Positions 44,900-53,970 of a stretch of DNA of 64,000 bases are shown here, one piece after another. The position numbers were made by a program, and so were the translations under genes. The DNA comes from Terriglobales bacterium (GTDB taxonomy: Bacteria > Acidobacteriota > Terriglobia > Terriglobales > Acidobacteriaceae): contig DATMPC010000090.1 in assembly GCA_035567895.1 (NCBI GenBank), forward strand, positions 1 through 64,000, given 5' to 3'. Each line of letters starts with the position of its first letter. The stretch's first letter is position 1. The notes beneath the pieces were generated by a model that was given only the letters and a program-made list of their open reading frames with translations, searched no databases and had not been told where the DNA came from.

Positions 44900-46292
44900 A
44901 TTTCTGGATGCGGCGATAGAGCGCGCTCCGGCTCAAGCCGAGCGCCTCTGCCGCGTGACTGATGTTCCCAGAATAGCGGGACAGCGTCTTCCGAATGAGC
45001 AGCGATTCTACTTCCTCAAGGCTCATCTCTTCCATCGAAGTCGTGCTCTCGCGTTTATCGCTCAACCCCAAGTCGCTTGGACGGATCGATTCACCCTGAC
45101 ATAGCAAAACGGCGCGCTCAATGGAATGATCCAGTTCGCGCACGTTCCCCGGCCAGAAGTACTCGAGCATCTTCTGCATCGCGGCAGGATCGAAACGGAA
45201 CACCTGCTTGCGATAACGCTGCGCATAGCCCTTAAGGAAATGCTGCGCCAGAAGGGGAACGTCTTCGCGACGGTCGCGCAACGGAGGTAGATGGATCTCG
45301 ATTGTATTGAGGCGGAAGAGAAGATCGGCGCGGAACGTTCCCTTGGTGCACTCCACTTTCAGGTCTGCATTGGTCGCCGAAAGTACTCGGGCATCCACGC
45401 TCTTCGTTTTCGATGAGCCCACACGTTCCATCTCTCCGGTTTCGAGCACACGCAGCAGCTTGGCCTGCTGTTTGATGGGCACATTGGCGATCTCGTCGAG
45501 AAAGATTGTGCCTTTGTCTGCCAGCTCGAAGCGTCCGATGCGATCGGTGCGGGCGTCAGTGAACGCGCCCTTCACGTGTCCAAACAATTCGCTCTCGAAT
45601 GTTCCTTCGGGGAGGCCACCGGTATTCACCGTCACCATCGGCCGCGAGGAGCGTCCGGAGAGCATATGCAAAGTTCGGGCAACGACCTCCTTGCCCGTTC
45701 CGTGCTCGCCAGTGATGAGAACATTGGCGTCGCTGGGCCCGATACGCGCCACCAGTTCCAGCACCGGCTGCATAGTCTTGGATTCGGCAATGAACGTAGG
45801 TCGACCTTGCGCCTGGAGAAGACGATTCTCGGCCTCCAGGTGTTGCGCGCGCTTCAGGGCGTGGCTGAGTTCCACCTGAGTCCGCAGAATGCTCACCAGC
45901 CGCTCGTTTTCCCACGGTTTCTGTATGAAATCTCGAGCACCGCGGCGCATGGCCTCCACCGCGATGTTGACGCTGCCCCACGCTGTCATCACGATGACCG
46001 GCAGAGTGCTATCCAGTGCCTGAATTTTTGAAAGAAGAGCCAGACCTTCTTCGCCGGATGTCGTGTCGCGGCTGTAGTTTAGGTCGATAAGCAGAATGTC
46101 GAATTCTTCGGAGGCAAGCTCCTCCATCACCGCTTCAGGCGAAGCGACCGTATCAATGCGATAGCCCTCGCCCTTCAGCAACAGGCGAAGCGCCTCGCGC
46201 ACGTCTGCCTGATCGTCCGCTACGAGGATTCGGGGAACCACGGGGGCACTTGTCGACGTGATTTCACCCGGTTCCACGCTACTAATGGGCAT
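44889..46292 (-). CDS. NtrC-family sigma-54 activator
   Basis: 467 aa. N-terminal receiver with phospho-acceptor Asp in LLIDLNYSR, then the AAA+ domain. P-loop is GEHGTGKE, the sigma-54 contact loop reads GAFTDA instead of GAFTGA, and Walker B is GTIFLDEIA. The Fis-type helix-turn-helix ends LSRYSGNISHAAEALGLSRSALYRRIQKYGL. It activates sigma-54 promoters after phosphorylation by the coupled kinase. The target is unknown, but the efflux genes upstream in the same operon are natural candidates. Confidence 0.94.
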   Translation of the reverse strand: MPISSVEPGEITSTSAPVVPRILVADDQADVREALRLLLKGEGYRIDTVASPEAVMEELASEEFDILLIDLNYSRDTTSGEEGLALLSKIQALDSTLPVIVMTAWGSVNIAVEAMRRGARDFIQKPWENERLVSILRTQVELSHALKRAQHLEAENRLLQAQGRPTFIAESKTMQPVLELVARIGPSDANVLITGEHGTGKEVVARTLHMLSGRSSRPMVTVNTGGLPEGTFESELFGHVKGAFTDARTDRIGRFELADKGTIFLDEIANVPIKQQAKLLRVLETGEMERVGSSKTKSVDARVLSATNADLKVECTKGTFRADLLFRLNTIEIHLPPLRDRREDVPLLAQHFLKGYAQRYRKQVFRFDPAAMQKMLEYFWPGNVRELDHSIERAVLLCQGESIRPSDLGLSDKRESTTSMEEMSLEEVESLLIRKTLSRYSGNISHAAEALGLSRSALYRRIQKYGL

Positions 46293-46324
46293 TACTCCTC
46301 CATGGAATCAACCCGGCTTCCTGC

Positions 46325-48406
46325 CTATTCCTGTGCGCTCGCTGGCGCGACTCCCGCCATATGTGGCGGCGCGTGCACGATGCCGCTCTCCGCGTCCTCG
46401 ATGCTGATGCCATTATTCACAAGCGTAGCACCGATGGCGCGGTCGAGTTCCACCCGCGACTTCGCGTAAGCGGTAGTCGCCGTTACGAGATTCGACTCTG
46501 CAACCGCGAGATCGCGACCCACCTGCAGCACCTGCAAGCTGGTGGAAGCTCCCAAGGCGAGCTTCTTCTGCTCGATTTCCAGAGTGCGTTGCGCCACGTC
46601 CACTCCCTTGCGAGCGGAGACGACGCGGGCACGATTCTGCGTGAGCGCAAACTGCGCGTTGCGGACTTCGATACCCACCTGATTCTGAAGCTGCTGCAAA
46701 TGCAGCTCTGCCTGCCCAAATTCCAATTCGGAACGAACCTGGTCGGCCTGCGCAACTCGATTGCGTAGGGGGATATTCAGGTTGAATCCGACAGAATAAT
46801 CGGGGGAGCTGCCATTAAATGTGCGCGTAAAAACATCTCCAAAGCCGGTGATCGGCAGTCCGGAATTCGACACCAAGCCCGGATTTGGAACACCAGCGAG
46901 CCCGGATCCTCCGTAGAAGGCCACAAAATCCAGCGATGGGAGCAAATTATTCTTTGCAGCCTTACGCGAGATCTGACGGTTGGTCATATCGATTCGCGCT
47001 TCGGCCAGCTCCGGACGGTGTGACAAAGCCTCGGCGACGAGGTCTTGCGTGGGAACTACCGGTTCGTTTTGCGGAACGACGATCGTGTCCGTCGGAGCCA
47101 GCGCAGCCGAGGCTACCTCCGGATCGCTCAGGTTTCGTGTGACCGCATTCTTCATCAGGAGTTCCTGAAGCTGAAGATTGGTTTGCGCAATGATCAGATC
47201 CTGATTGCTGGAGTCCACCACGGCTTCATCGCGTGTCACTTCAATCGGAGCGATCGCCTGCAGCTCTACCTGTTTCTTGTCGTCTTCGAGGGTCTTCTGC
47301 GCCAGAGCAAGCGAACGTTGCTTCACCTGCACGTCTTCCACGGCGTTCACCAGATCCCAGTAAATATTCTCGATCTGCGTTGTAGTTGCGATCACCTGGT
47401 TGCGAAATGCGATGTCGGTGACCTCACGGTTATTCTTCGCAATTCGCAAGAACCGGAGGTTTGGCCCGAGTCCAAATCCGGACAGCAAGCGCTGCGTGAG
47501 AGTGAAGCGAAAGGCTGAGTTGAGCGCGGGCACCAGGTCCGTAAAACGCCCGTTGGTGGTTTGCCGGCTGTTCTGCACGCCAAAGTCAATTGCGGTTCCA
47601 GTAGGGAATGCCTGCTGATAACTCATGTTGGCATTCGCCGTATTTTGTTGGACCGACGGCACGCCGAACGTCACCTGGTTCGCAATCGGGAATACGCCGT
47701 GCTCAACATTGAAGTTGGTTGTGATCTGTGGATCGTAGGAATTTACTGGTGCGCCTGCTCCGATCGTCGATGTCACCAGGCCGCCCGCACCCGTTCCGGC
47801 GCCGCCGGCACCGCCTGAAGTTCCACCTGCGCCCGCGCCCGGAGCGCCGCTGCCGAAACCGCCGATGCCTCCGCCCGGAGTTCCCTGCACCAAGCCGCTG
47901 GCAACGCCGCGAACGCTCCCTCCGGCTTTCGTACGCAGAATGTCGGTATCGGCGATGTTGAGGTTATAGCGAGCGATCGCCAAGTCGAGGTTGTTCTCCA
48001 ACGCTAATGCGATTGCATCGTTAAGGGACAGCATGAGCTTGCCATCTTTGATGAGCTGATTGATGCGTGCCGAATTGTGCAGCTTGGGCGAGGACAGAGT
48101 GCGTCCCTCGTACGGAGCAAACAGATTTGGGAAAGACTTTCGAGGCTTGGAGAAATCGACCTTGCCCACAACCTCCGAATCAGTAGTTGCCGACCGTTCC
48201 GAAGGTGCTGGAGTCGGAGCTTCCACGATTGAAGCGCTCGGTGCGTTTTGCGCGCTTTGGTCTTTCTGTTGTGCCGCAGCGCTCTGTTGTGCCGCAGCGT
48301 TCTGCTGGGTCGCGGCGCTGCCTTGCGCTGCCGCGGCCAACGGAAGGATAGTGGCGATCGAGAACAGCGCAATTGCTCTGAGCTGCGATTGAAAACACCT
48401 GTACAT
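46325..48406 (-). CDS. TolC-like outer membrane efflux protein with a Gly-rich insertion
   Basis: 693 aa from ATG 48406 (MYRCFQSQLRAIALFS..., signal peptide ending near LAAAAQG). After a repetitive AATQQNAAAQQSAAAQQ linker, the first OEP repeat begins (SLNDAIALALENNLDLAIARYNLNIA). A Gly/Ala-rich loop (about 170-225, GGGIGGFGSGAPGAGAGG...) interrupts it. The second repeat shows EARIDMTNRQISRKAAKNNLLPSLDFVAFYGG and LEFGQAELHLQQLQNQVGIEVRNAQFALTQ. It forms the outer-membrane channel of a tripartite pump with the ABC ATPase 57 bases upstream. The permease and adaptor are not in this window. Confidence 0.9.
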   Translation of the reverse strand: MYRCFQSQLRAIALFSIATILPLAAAAQGSAATQQNAAAQQSAAAQQKDQSAQNAPSASIVEAPTPAPSERSATTDSEVVGKVDFSKPRKSFPNLFAPYEGRTLSSPKLHNSARINQLIKDGKLMLSLNDAIALALENNLDLAIARYNLNIADTDILRTKAGGSVRGVASGLVQGTPGGGIGGFGSGAPGAGAGGTSGGAGGAGTGAGGLVTSTIGAGAPVNSYDPQITTNFNVEHGVFPIANQVTFGVPSVQQNTANANMSYQQAFPTGTAIDFGVQNSRQTTNGRFTDLVPALNSAFRFTLTQRLLSGFGLGPNLRFLRIAKNNREVTDIAFRNQVIATTTQIENIYWDLVNAVEDVQVKQRSLALAQKTLEDDKKQVELQAIAPIEVTRDEAVVDSSNQDLIIAQTNLQLQELLMKNAVTRNLSDPEVASAALAPTDTIVVPQNEPVVPTQDLVAEALSHRPELAEARIDMTNRQISRKAAKNNLLPSLDFVAFYGGSGLAGVPNPGLVSNSGLPITGFGDVFTRTFNGSSPDYSVGFNLNIPLRNRVAQADQVRSELEFGQAELHLQQLQNQVGIEVRNAQFALTQNRARVVSARKGVDVAQRTLEIEQKKLALGASTSLQVLQVGRDLAVAESNLVTATTAYAKSRVELDRAIGATLVNNGISIEDAESGIVHAPPHMAGVAPASAQE

Positions 48407-48462
48407 CGGCTTCAAGGCTCCTTTTCGTCCTTGGATCAACTCTGGTTATGTCGAGAAATCCC

Positions 48463-49167
48463 TTATGTCACCAAGGCGTGCCCAGCTTCCACCGGATGCG
48501 CCGTGTCTCCCACGATCCATCCGTCAAGCAGCTTGATAGTGCGATGTCCGTAAGCCGCATTCGCCTCTGAGTGAGTTACCTGGATGATCGTCGTTCCGGC
48601 TTCGTTGAGCTGCCGGAAGAGCTCCATGATTTCCTTTGCTTGATCTGAGTGAAGATTGCCCGTCGGTTCGTCTGCGAGAATCAATTTCGGCTTGTTGATC
48701 ACCGCGCGGGCCACGCCCACTAATTGCTGCTGTCCACCCGACAACTGATTCGGATATAGATCTTTTTTCCCGACAATGTTGAACCGGTCAAGCGTGTCGC
48801 ACACCATGCTGGTGCGCTCAGATTTCTTTATGTCCTTGTACGAGAGCGGGAGATCAAGGTTCTCTGCAACCGTGAGGTTGTCGAGCAGGTGGTAGCTCTG
48901 GAAGACGAATCCGATGTTCTTCTTGTTCAACTCGGAACGCTGTTTGCGGTTCATCTTGTGCACTGCTTCGCCCGCAAAGTAGTACTCGCCGCTCCATTGA
49001 TCGTCGAGCATCCCCAGGATGCTCATCAGAGTGGTTTTGCCGGCGCCGGATGGCCCCATGATCGTCACAAACTCGCCCTGGGGCACATCCAGATTGATCC
49101 GGCGCAATAGCCAGATCGTACCTGCCGCCGACTTGATCGTTTTCTCTATACCGCGTAACTCAATCAT
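48463..49167 (-). CDS. ABC transporter ATPase, MacB/LolD type
   Basis: 234 aa. Walker [11 protein letters not shown] loop [14 protein letters not shown], signature [14 protein letters not shown], Walker [14 protein letters not shown] and switch [11 protein letters not shown]. The close match to the lipoprotein/peptide exporter group fits a membrane-extrusion system. It is the first gene of the run ATPase-TolC-NtrC-NtrY. No permease gene lies beside it, which is unusual. Confidence 0.9.
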   Translation of the reverse strand: MIELRGIEKTIKSAAGTIWLLRRINLDVPQGEFVTIMGPSGAGKTTLMSILGMLDDQWSGEYYFAGEAVHKMNRKQRSELNKKNIGFVFQSYHLLDNLTVAENLDLPLSYKDIKKSERTSMVCDTLDRFNIVGKKDLYPNQLSGGQQQLVGVARAVINKPKLILADEPTGNLHSDQAKEIMELFRQLNEAGTTIIQVTHSEANAAYGHRTIKLLDGWIVGDTAHPVEAGHALVT

Positions 49168-49581
49168 CTTTTGATCCCGAGAGACTTATTCAAAGTGGAG
49201 GAATCGCACGTCCTCTTCCGAATCTGTGTTCCCGATAATTGTATGATTACGAATGCGTTAACCCCCAAACTGCGAGAGGTCTTTAGGGGCGTATGTTCGT
49301 GGACGCGAAGAGGTGTCCGAAAATGAACAGCACGACTTCGGGCTTGAACCGGGTACTTGAGACCACATAGCCGCTGAATCTGATCGAAGCCTCCGGTTGA
49401 GGTTCCGGAGCGCCGGGGGGCGCTCGCCCCGCGTAGGGTTGATACGCAAAAGAATTGCGGGGGTACCCTCAACATTTTCGTGCGCCGGGCGAGGGCGGGG
49501 TCCGCAGCAAGTGATGTCTTTCGGCCTACTGGGGTGCAGACGGCGCGCCTAGCGCGCCGCTGTAATCCGAGTCTGCACGTC
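49168..49581. other. Non-coding stretch with GC-rich hairpins
   Basis: No gene found in 414 bases. Contains REP-like GGAGCGCCGGGGGGCGCTCG (about 49405), GTGCGCCGGGCGAGG (about 49482) and the hairpin CGGCGCGC / GCGCGCCG (about 49541-49559) just after the small secreted-protein gene. These resemble the hairpin at 15164. Confidence 0.45.
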
Positions 49582-49917
49582 CTACAGCAGTTTGAGCGAC
49601 GTTACCTTCAACGTGTCGCCGTGGACATCGCCACTGACGTCCACGCGCAGGTGAGCGTTTTTGTCTGATTTCTTGAGAGCATCCAGTACCAGACTGTTGC
49701 CGTTGGAATCGAATTTCAGAAACTTATGGTCGCTGGTGACGATTCCAAAGCCGCTCTTCTGGCATTGAAGCGCGCATTCACGAGTATGCGCGTCAGGGTC
49801 TTTGGCCGCGTTCTTTGCACACGCCACGTCAACTACTGGCGCATCGTTGAAGGTTTCGGCAGCAGCCATGGCTGCGAAGCTGGCCATGATTGCAATAACG
49901 AATAGGAATTTACGCAT
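49582..49917 (-). CDS. Small periplasmic protein with paired cysteines, 111 aa
   Basis: Signal peptide MRKFLFVIAIMASFAAMAAAE. The mature part holds VVDVACAKNAAKDPDAHTREC and ALQCQKSGFGIVTSDHKFLKF, with three Cys in the pattern C...C...C, then an Asp-rich region with SGDVHGDTLKVTSLKLL. Such proteins are common near acidobacterial stress genes, but the function is not known. It lies 21 bases after the DoxX gene on the same strand. Confidence 0.65.
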   Translation of the reverse strand: MRKFLFVIAIMASFAAMAAAETFNDAPVVDVACAKNAAKDPDAHTRECALQCQKSGFGIVTSDHKFLKFDSNGNSLVLDALKKSDKNAHLRVDVSGDVHGDTLKVTSLKLL

Positions 49918-49938
49918 TGAGTATTCTCCCTTTCGGAT

Positions 49939-50370
49939 TTATGCAGTAGCTCTCAAACTTGAACTCGGTTCCCGAAGCGCGATTCTATCCTCTCGCACAG
50001 CCGAAAGCTGTGAGAGCGCGAAAGCAGCGACGGCCAATTCTACGTCGCGCATCGCCAGGTCGAAGAACATGCCGGTGGTCAACAGATTGATGGAGATGCC
50101 GAGCAGCCACAGCATCACGACGTAGCTGCCAAGTTTGGTGAATCGGCTCAGAACCACAATGCCCGCGATGATCTCGATCACTCCTACGACATGCATGAAC
50201 GTTGCGGTACTCAACGGCACAACTTTCGTCGCCAGTGGGCTCAAATACATTCCCCAATCGACGATCTTGTTGAAGAACTTGTCGAATCCGACGATGACTG
50301 GTCCCGCCCCCAGACCAATTCGCAGCGCCCACCAGGCGGCGTTTAGTCGCTTATCAAAATTTCCCCTCAT
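49939..50370 (-). CDS. DoxX-family membrane protein
   Basis: 143 aa from ATG 50370, with AGGAGG about 7 bases upstream; longer frames are not needed. Four helices: LRIGLGAGPVIVGFDKFFNK, ATFMHVVGVIEIIAGIVVLS, YVVMLWLLGISINLLTTG and VELAVAAFALSQL. DoxX proteins act in membrane redox or thiosulfate/quinone pathways. It is divergent from the ECF sigma gene across a 348-base hairpin-rich spacer. Confidence 0.85.
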   Translation of the reverse strand: MRGNFDKRLNAAWWALRIGLGAGPVIVGFDKFFNKIVDWGMYLSPLATKVVPLSTATFMHVVGVIEIIAGIVVLSRFTKLGSYVVMLWLLGISINLLTTGMFFDLAMRDVELAVAAFALSQLSAVREDRIALREPSSSLRATA

Positions 50371-50441
50371 CCCTGCCTCCTGCTGTAACAGAGTTACGGC
50401 GAGGCAAAGGGTTACAGACTTAGAGTAATAGCTCGAATTCT

Positions 50442-50634
50442 GTGTGCCGCGTTTCGCGGCACACGGTGAGTTGAGCCCGGCAGGCACTGCCGGGTAAGAA
50501 ACCATTGAATAGAGCCCCGGTTAGGGGCGGCACTCGGTTTGATTGAGTGCCGCCCTTACAGGGCTCCAATGAAAAATCGCTTTCCCGGCATTTGTGCCGG
50601 GCTCACATCTCATCGTGCCGCGAGACGCGGCACG
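50442..50634. repeat. Five-hairpin palindromic element between doxX and the sigma factor gene
   Basis: Five stem-loops follow one another: GTGTGCCGCG / CGCGGCACAC (50442-50464), CCCGGCA / TGCCGGG (50476-50494), a central GAGCCC-GGGGCGGCACTC / GAGTGCCGCCC-GGGCTC (50512-50566), CCCGGCA / TGCCGGG (50584-50601) and CGTGCCG-CG / CG-CGGCACG (50614-50634). The order is symmetric around the centre, so the whole is also one large imperfect palindrome. Confidence 0.8.
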
Positions 50635-50718
50635 AACCGGTCGTCGGTCAATACAGATGGTCCTCGCGGCTCACAAATCGCTGTAACCTAATCTTGGCTC
50701 TGCACTCTATTTACTGTG

Positions 50719-51414
50719 ATGGGAAACACCGCGATTCTCGAACGAGCAAAGACCGAGGCCTGGAGCGATGAAGAAGTAGTCGCCCGTGTCCTAGCGGGGG
50801 AAACTGCGCTCTACGAGCTGATCATGCGGCGTTACAACCAACGCCTGTACCGTGCAGTCCGCGCTATCCTGCGAGACGAGCACGAAAGTGAAGACGTGAT
50901 GCAGGATGCTTACGTTCGCGCCTACCAGCATTTGAACCAGTTTGCCGGACGTTCGCAGTTCTCTACATGGCTCATTCGGATCGCCGTCCACGAGGCACTA
51001 GCCCGTTTGCGCCAGCGGCGGCGTGTGATGCAGCTTGACGAAGTTTCTTCCGAGGCAGATACCAGCATGCTTTATTCCAACTCCGAAAATCCCGAACAAT
51101 ACACCTCGAAGGCAGAGCTCGGAAACCTGCTGGAGGAAGCGATCCTGAGCCTGCCGGAGCAGTTTCGTGCCGTTGTCATGCTTCGTGACGTCGAAGAGAT
51201 GAGCACGGCTGAAACGGCAGAAGCGTTGGAGATCTCTGAAGAAAACGTAAAGACTCGCCTGCATCGCGGACATGCGCTTCTGCGCAAGAATCTCTTAGTC
51301 CGCGTGTCCTCGAATGCCAACTGTGCATTTCCCTTTATGGGAGAGAGTTGCGACCGTGTCGTGGCGCAAGTTCTGGGGCGAATCCAGGCTGTGTTTCCCA
51401 CATCGGTTGCATAA
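50719..51414 (+). CDS. ECF sigma factor (sigma-70 family)
   Basis: 231 aa. Region 2 (ETALYELIMRRYNQRLYRAVRAILRDEHESEDVMQDAYVRAYQHLNQFAGRSQFSTWLIRIAVHEAL) and region 4 (LPEQFRAVVMLRDVEEMSTAETAEALEISEENVKTRLHRGHALL) are clear. The C-terminal tail has the two-Cys motif ANCAFPFMGESCDRVVAQVLGRI found in one ECF subgroup. No anti-sigma gene is adjacent. ATG 50719 has no evident ribosome site; GTG 50716 is an alternative. It is divergent from doxX. Confidence 0.92.
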   Translation: MGNTAILERAKTEAWSDEEVVARVLAGETALYELIMRRYNQRLYRAVRAILRDEHESEDVMQDAYVRAYQHLNQFAGRSQFSTWLIRIAVHEALARLRQRRRVMQLDEVSSEADTSMLYSNSENPEQYTSKAELGNLLEEAILSLPEQFRAVVMLRDVEEMSTAETAEALEISEENVKTRLHRGHALLRKNLLVRVSSNANCAFPFMGESCDRVVAQVLGRIQAVFPTSVA

Positions 51415-51533
51415 CGTGAATGGCCTAGACCAGTTGAAGCCACGCAGTTACTAACGGCCGTTGTCGATCGGCACCTGAAGTAATCCTAGAGTTCCGTAGA
51501 AAGACGCTATTGTTCTGCGTGGAGTAGCACGCA

Positions 51534-52739
51534 ATGATAGTCAAAGCTCTTTCTTCGCTCGCGCTCTCGGCGCTGGTCGGCATAACTATTTTCGCGCAAC
51601 AGACGGTTACGGGAACGGTGGTAGGCACGACTCCCGGATCAGCCATTGGACGACGCATGAGCATCATGCAAGTTCAACCGCCCCCTCCCACCTGCGACAC
51701 ACCTGCAAGCGGCAAAGGCCCAGCACTGCCGGGAATGATCTTTTCGCGCATGATGGGAGATCTGGTGTGTGAGCGCCAGCCCGATGGAAGTTCCAATAAG
51801 ATTCTGAGCGGAGCACCTTTCGCTGCCATCTCCCCGAGTGGGAATGAAATCGCTTACTGGCTAGTGGACAAGCACGAGCTGCATCTGTTCGCAACATCGA
51901 CGCACACAGACATCGTCATTGACTCTCTCCCTGGCGCGATCATGCGTGAGTTGATTTGGTCGCGGCAAGGCCGCAAGCTGTCGTATCTCGCGAGCGCAGT
52001 CGAGCCCGCTGGAATCCGCACTGTCGACTTTGATTCGGGCAAGCGCAGTTTGCTCGCAGGACACTTCACTACCCTGACCGATTCACCCGATTCTGACTAT
52101 CTTCTTTCGGTGACGACCACAGGTGTGCACAAGATCCGGCTCGCTGATGGAAAGTCAGAGATGCTCGCCGCGGCTGAGTTTGCCACCGACGCTTCTCTCT
52201 CGCGCAGCGGACAATTACTTGGGTTTCTTGTGCCTCCCCCTCCCAAAAACGTTCCAGCGAGTGCAAACGCACAGGCCGAGGAGGAGGATTCTCCCGACTG
52301 CACTGGCGGTACATCGATTTTGAAAGTGCAACAGAAAGGGAGGCCTGGGCTGCTGGACGTCCCTTTCCCAAAAGGATTCGACAGTGTTCTGGACTTTGCA
52401 TTCTCACCCGACGACCGAAGCATCGCCGTAACCTTCGGTGCGGCCGCCTGCGACTACCCCGGAGATGTGGCTCGCGTCTATGTGGTCTCGCTGCCGGACC
52501 TGAAGTTAACTCTGGTTTCCCCAGCGGATCGCCTTAGCGTGAAGCCCCAGTGGTCGCCAGACAGCAAGGTCATTGTCTACTCCGACTACACGAGCAGCGA
52601 TTCCGGGCTCTTCGCGGTTGACCTCCAGGCCCGAATGGTGACGAGGGTGACCGAGTCGCACGACAACGGTCCCGACCAATGGATGGCCTGGCGGTCCGTG
52701 CAGTCTGTGATTGCCGGCAAACTCCCGGCAGGCAAATAG
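51534..52739 (+). CDS. Secreted WD40-like (PD40) propeller protein
   Basis: 401 aa with signal peptide (KALSSLALSALVGITIFAQ). Repeats of TolB/PD40 type: PFAAISPSGNEIAYWLVDK, IWSRQGRKLSYLAS, FAFSPDDRSIAVTF and PQWSPDSKVIVYSDY. Two Cys-Pro-rich loops are in the middle. It probably binds a partner in the periplasm. It follows the sigma gene by 119 bases and may be a member of its regulon, but this is not shown. Confidence 0.75.
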   Translation: MIVKALSSLALSALVGITIFAQQTVTGTVVGTTPGSAIGRRMSIMQVQPPPPTCDTPASGKGPALPGMIFSRMMGDLVCERQPDGSSNKILSGAPFAAISPSGNEIAYWLVDKHELHLFATSTHTDIVIDSLPGAIMRELIWSRQGRKLSYLASAVEPAGIRTVDFDSGKRSLLAGHFTTLTDSPDSDYLLSVTTTGVHKIRLADGKSEMLAAAEFATDASLSRSGQLLGFLVPPPPKNVPASANAQAEEEDSPDCTGGTSILKVQQKGRPGLLDVPFPKGFDSVLDFAFSPDDRSIAVTFGAAACDYPGDVARVYVVSLPDLKLTLVSPADRLSVKPQWSPDSKVIVYSDYTSSDSGLFAVDLQARMVTRVTESHDNGPDQWMAWRSVQSVIAGKLPAGK

Positions 52740-52747
52740 CCAGCCAG

Positions 52748-53398
52748 CTATCGAAAGAATTGGGCAAGACTCTCAACAACCAGCGTGACGAAGGAATCAG
52801 ATTTCTTCTTCGAGAGAAGTTCGTGTCCAGCACCCTCAATCGGCAAAAGGTGAGTCTCGGCGGGAATTAGGGCCAGCGCCGACTTCATCTCCTCGATTGA
52901 TCCAAACGGATCACGCGTCCCGTGCACGAAGAGCGCGCGCGTCTGCAGCTTGGGAAAGTGTGCCGTGCGCAACTGCTCAGGCTTGCGGGGTGGATGCAGC
53001 GGATAAGAGAGCAACAGAAGACCATCTACCAACGAAGGCTCGCGAGCACAGAGCATGGTTGCCATGCGTCCTCCATACGAGTGCCCACCCAGAAAGACGC
53101 GGCCTTTGATCTGCTCCCGCAGCACTTGAACCGCTCTCTGAAGACCCGCCTGATCTTTTTCAGCGCTGCCCATCGGCGGCCCATGCGGCCGCGATTGGCG
53201 AAAGGGAAGATCACAGCGCAGAACCGTCAGGCCGGTAGAGCAGAGAGCGTCAGCGAGTGCCACGAGCAACGGCGAATTGCAATTGGCTCCCGCGCTGTGA
53301 GTGAGGACCAGTCCAGCCTCAGTGGGTTTCTCGGGGCGATGAACGAAGCCACGGACTGTTGGTTCGTTCGGCGACTGATCCAGAAACGGCTCTTGCAT
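52748..53398 (-). CDS. Alpha/beta-hydrolase, KANL3/Tex30-like
   Basis: 216 aa. Catalytic triad positions are Ser in GGHSYGGRMA, Asp in VHGTRDPFGS and His in IEGAGHELL. The N-terminus FVHRPEKPTEAGLVLTHSAGANCNSPLLVAL is typical of this small-hydrolase group. It converges closely with the propeller gene (8 bases apart). Substrate unknown. Confidence 0.88.
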   Translation of the reverse strand: MQEPFLDQSPNEPTVRGFVHRPEKPTEAGLVLTHSAGANCNSPLLVALADALCSTGLTVLRCDLPFRQSRPHGPPMGSAEKDQAGLQRAVQVLREQIKGRVFLGGHSYGGRMATMLCAREPSLVDGLLLLSYPLHPPRKPEQLRTAHFPKLQTRALFVHGTRDPFGSIEEMKSALALIPAETHLLPIEGAGHELLSKKKSDSFVTLVVESLAQFFR

Positions 53399-53648
53399 AG
53401 AACGTATAGCTTCGCATGAGTAGCGGTTCCGTTTTTGTTAGAGCGTCGGATGACGAAAATATTTTTTCTTTTGCTCGTAACCTCTTGAGCAGATTGAACT
53501 GGAAAAGTTGTAGAACAACGGATGAAACTTGCCTTTCCTTCATGAGTTGAGCCATCATCCAGAGGTGCGCGTGAATTCCAATTTGGGATTACGAGAGGAT
53601 AACGACAGTAATCATAAGTGTCTTAAGCAGGCAGTTCACCTAACAAAC
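53399..53648. other. Non-coding stretch before the ATCCCAT array
   Basis: No supported gene between the hydrolase start (53398) and the array. It contains the presumed leader of the hydrolase on the minus strand and otherwise nothing I can name. Confidence 0.4.
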
Positions 53649-53814
53649 CGATCCCATTATTTCAACAATGAATCCCATCCTGATCCCATGGTGTTCAGTG
53701 GGATATCCCATCGCGATCCCATGTCGTTGGATGGGATTATCCCATCGCGATCCCATAAGTCCGATGGGATCTGGATGGGATCTCGTCAGCTAAGTCCTTT
53801 AAATAATGGGATCG
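53649..53814. repeat. ATCCCAT array inside a 14-base inverted repeat
   Basis: Eleven copies of ATCCCAT or its complement ATGGGAT lie within 166 bases, at 53651, 53672, 53683, 53705, 53716, 53731, 53739, 53750, 53764, 53774 and 53806 (approximate starts). The ends are CGATCCCATTATTT and AAATAATGGGATCG, perfect reverse complements. ATCCCATCGCGATCCCAT occurs twice. No gene is inside. Confidence 0.8.
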
Positions 53815-53857
53815 ACCTAAAAAATGCACTCTTCTTCTGAAACATCTTGCGGCAAAG

Positions 53858-53967
53858 GTAGAGACGCAGTCCGCCGTGGCGGACGTCTCCACGATGCAGA
53901 TTGGGAAGTCGGCACTGCCTGGTGCGTGGAGAGTGCATGACGGAGACGTAGCATGCTGCGTCTCTAC
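53858..53967. repeat. Inverted repeat with GTAGAGACGCAG ends
   Basis: GTAGAGACGCAG (53858-53869) and CTGCGTCTCTAC (53956-53967) are exact reverse complements, with further partial pairs inside (CGGACGTCTCCACG, GGAGACGTAG). It ends 3 bases before the holA stop. This end motif is familiar from scattered bacterial repeats. Confidence 0.75.
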
Positions 53968-53970
53968 GAA

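Noticed and set aside
53649-53814. CRISPR array
   Set aside because: The repeated unit is only 7 bases, in both orientations and with irregular spacing; there are no spacers of 30-40 bases and no cas genes nearby.
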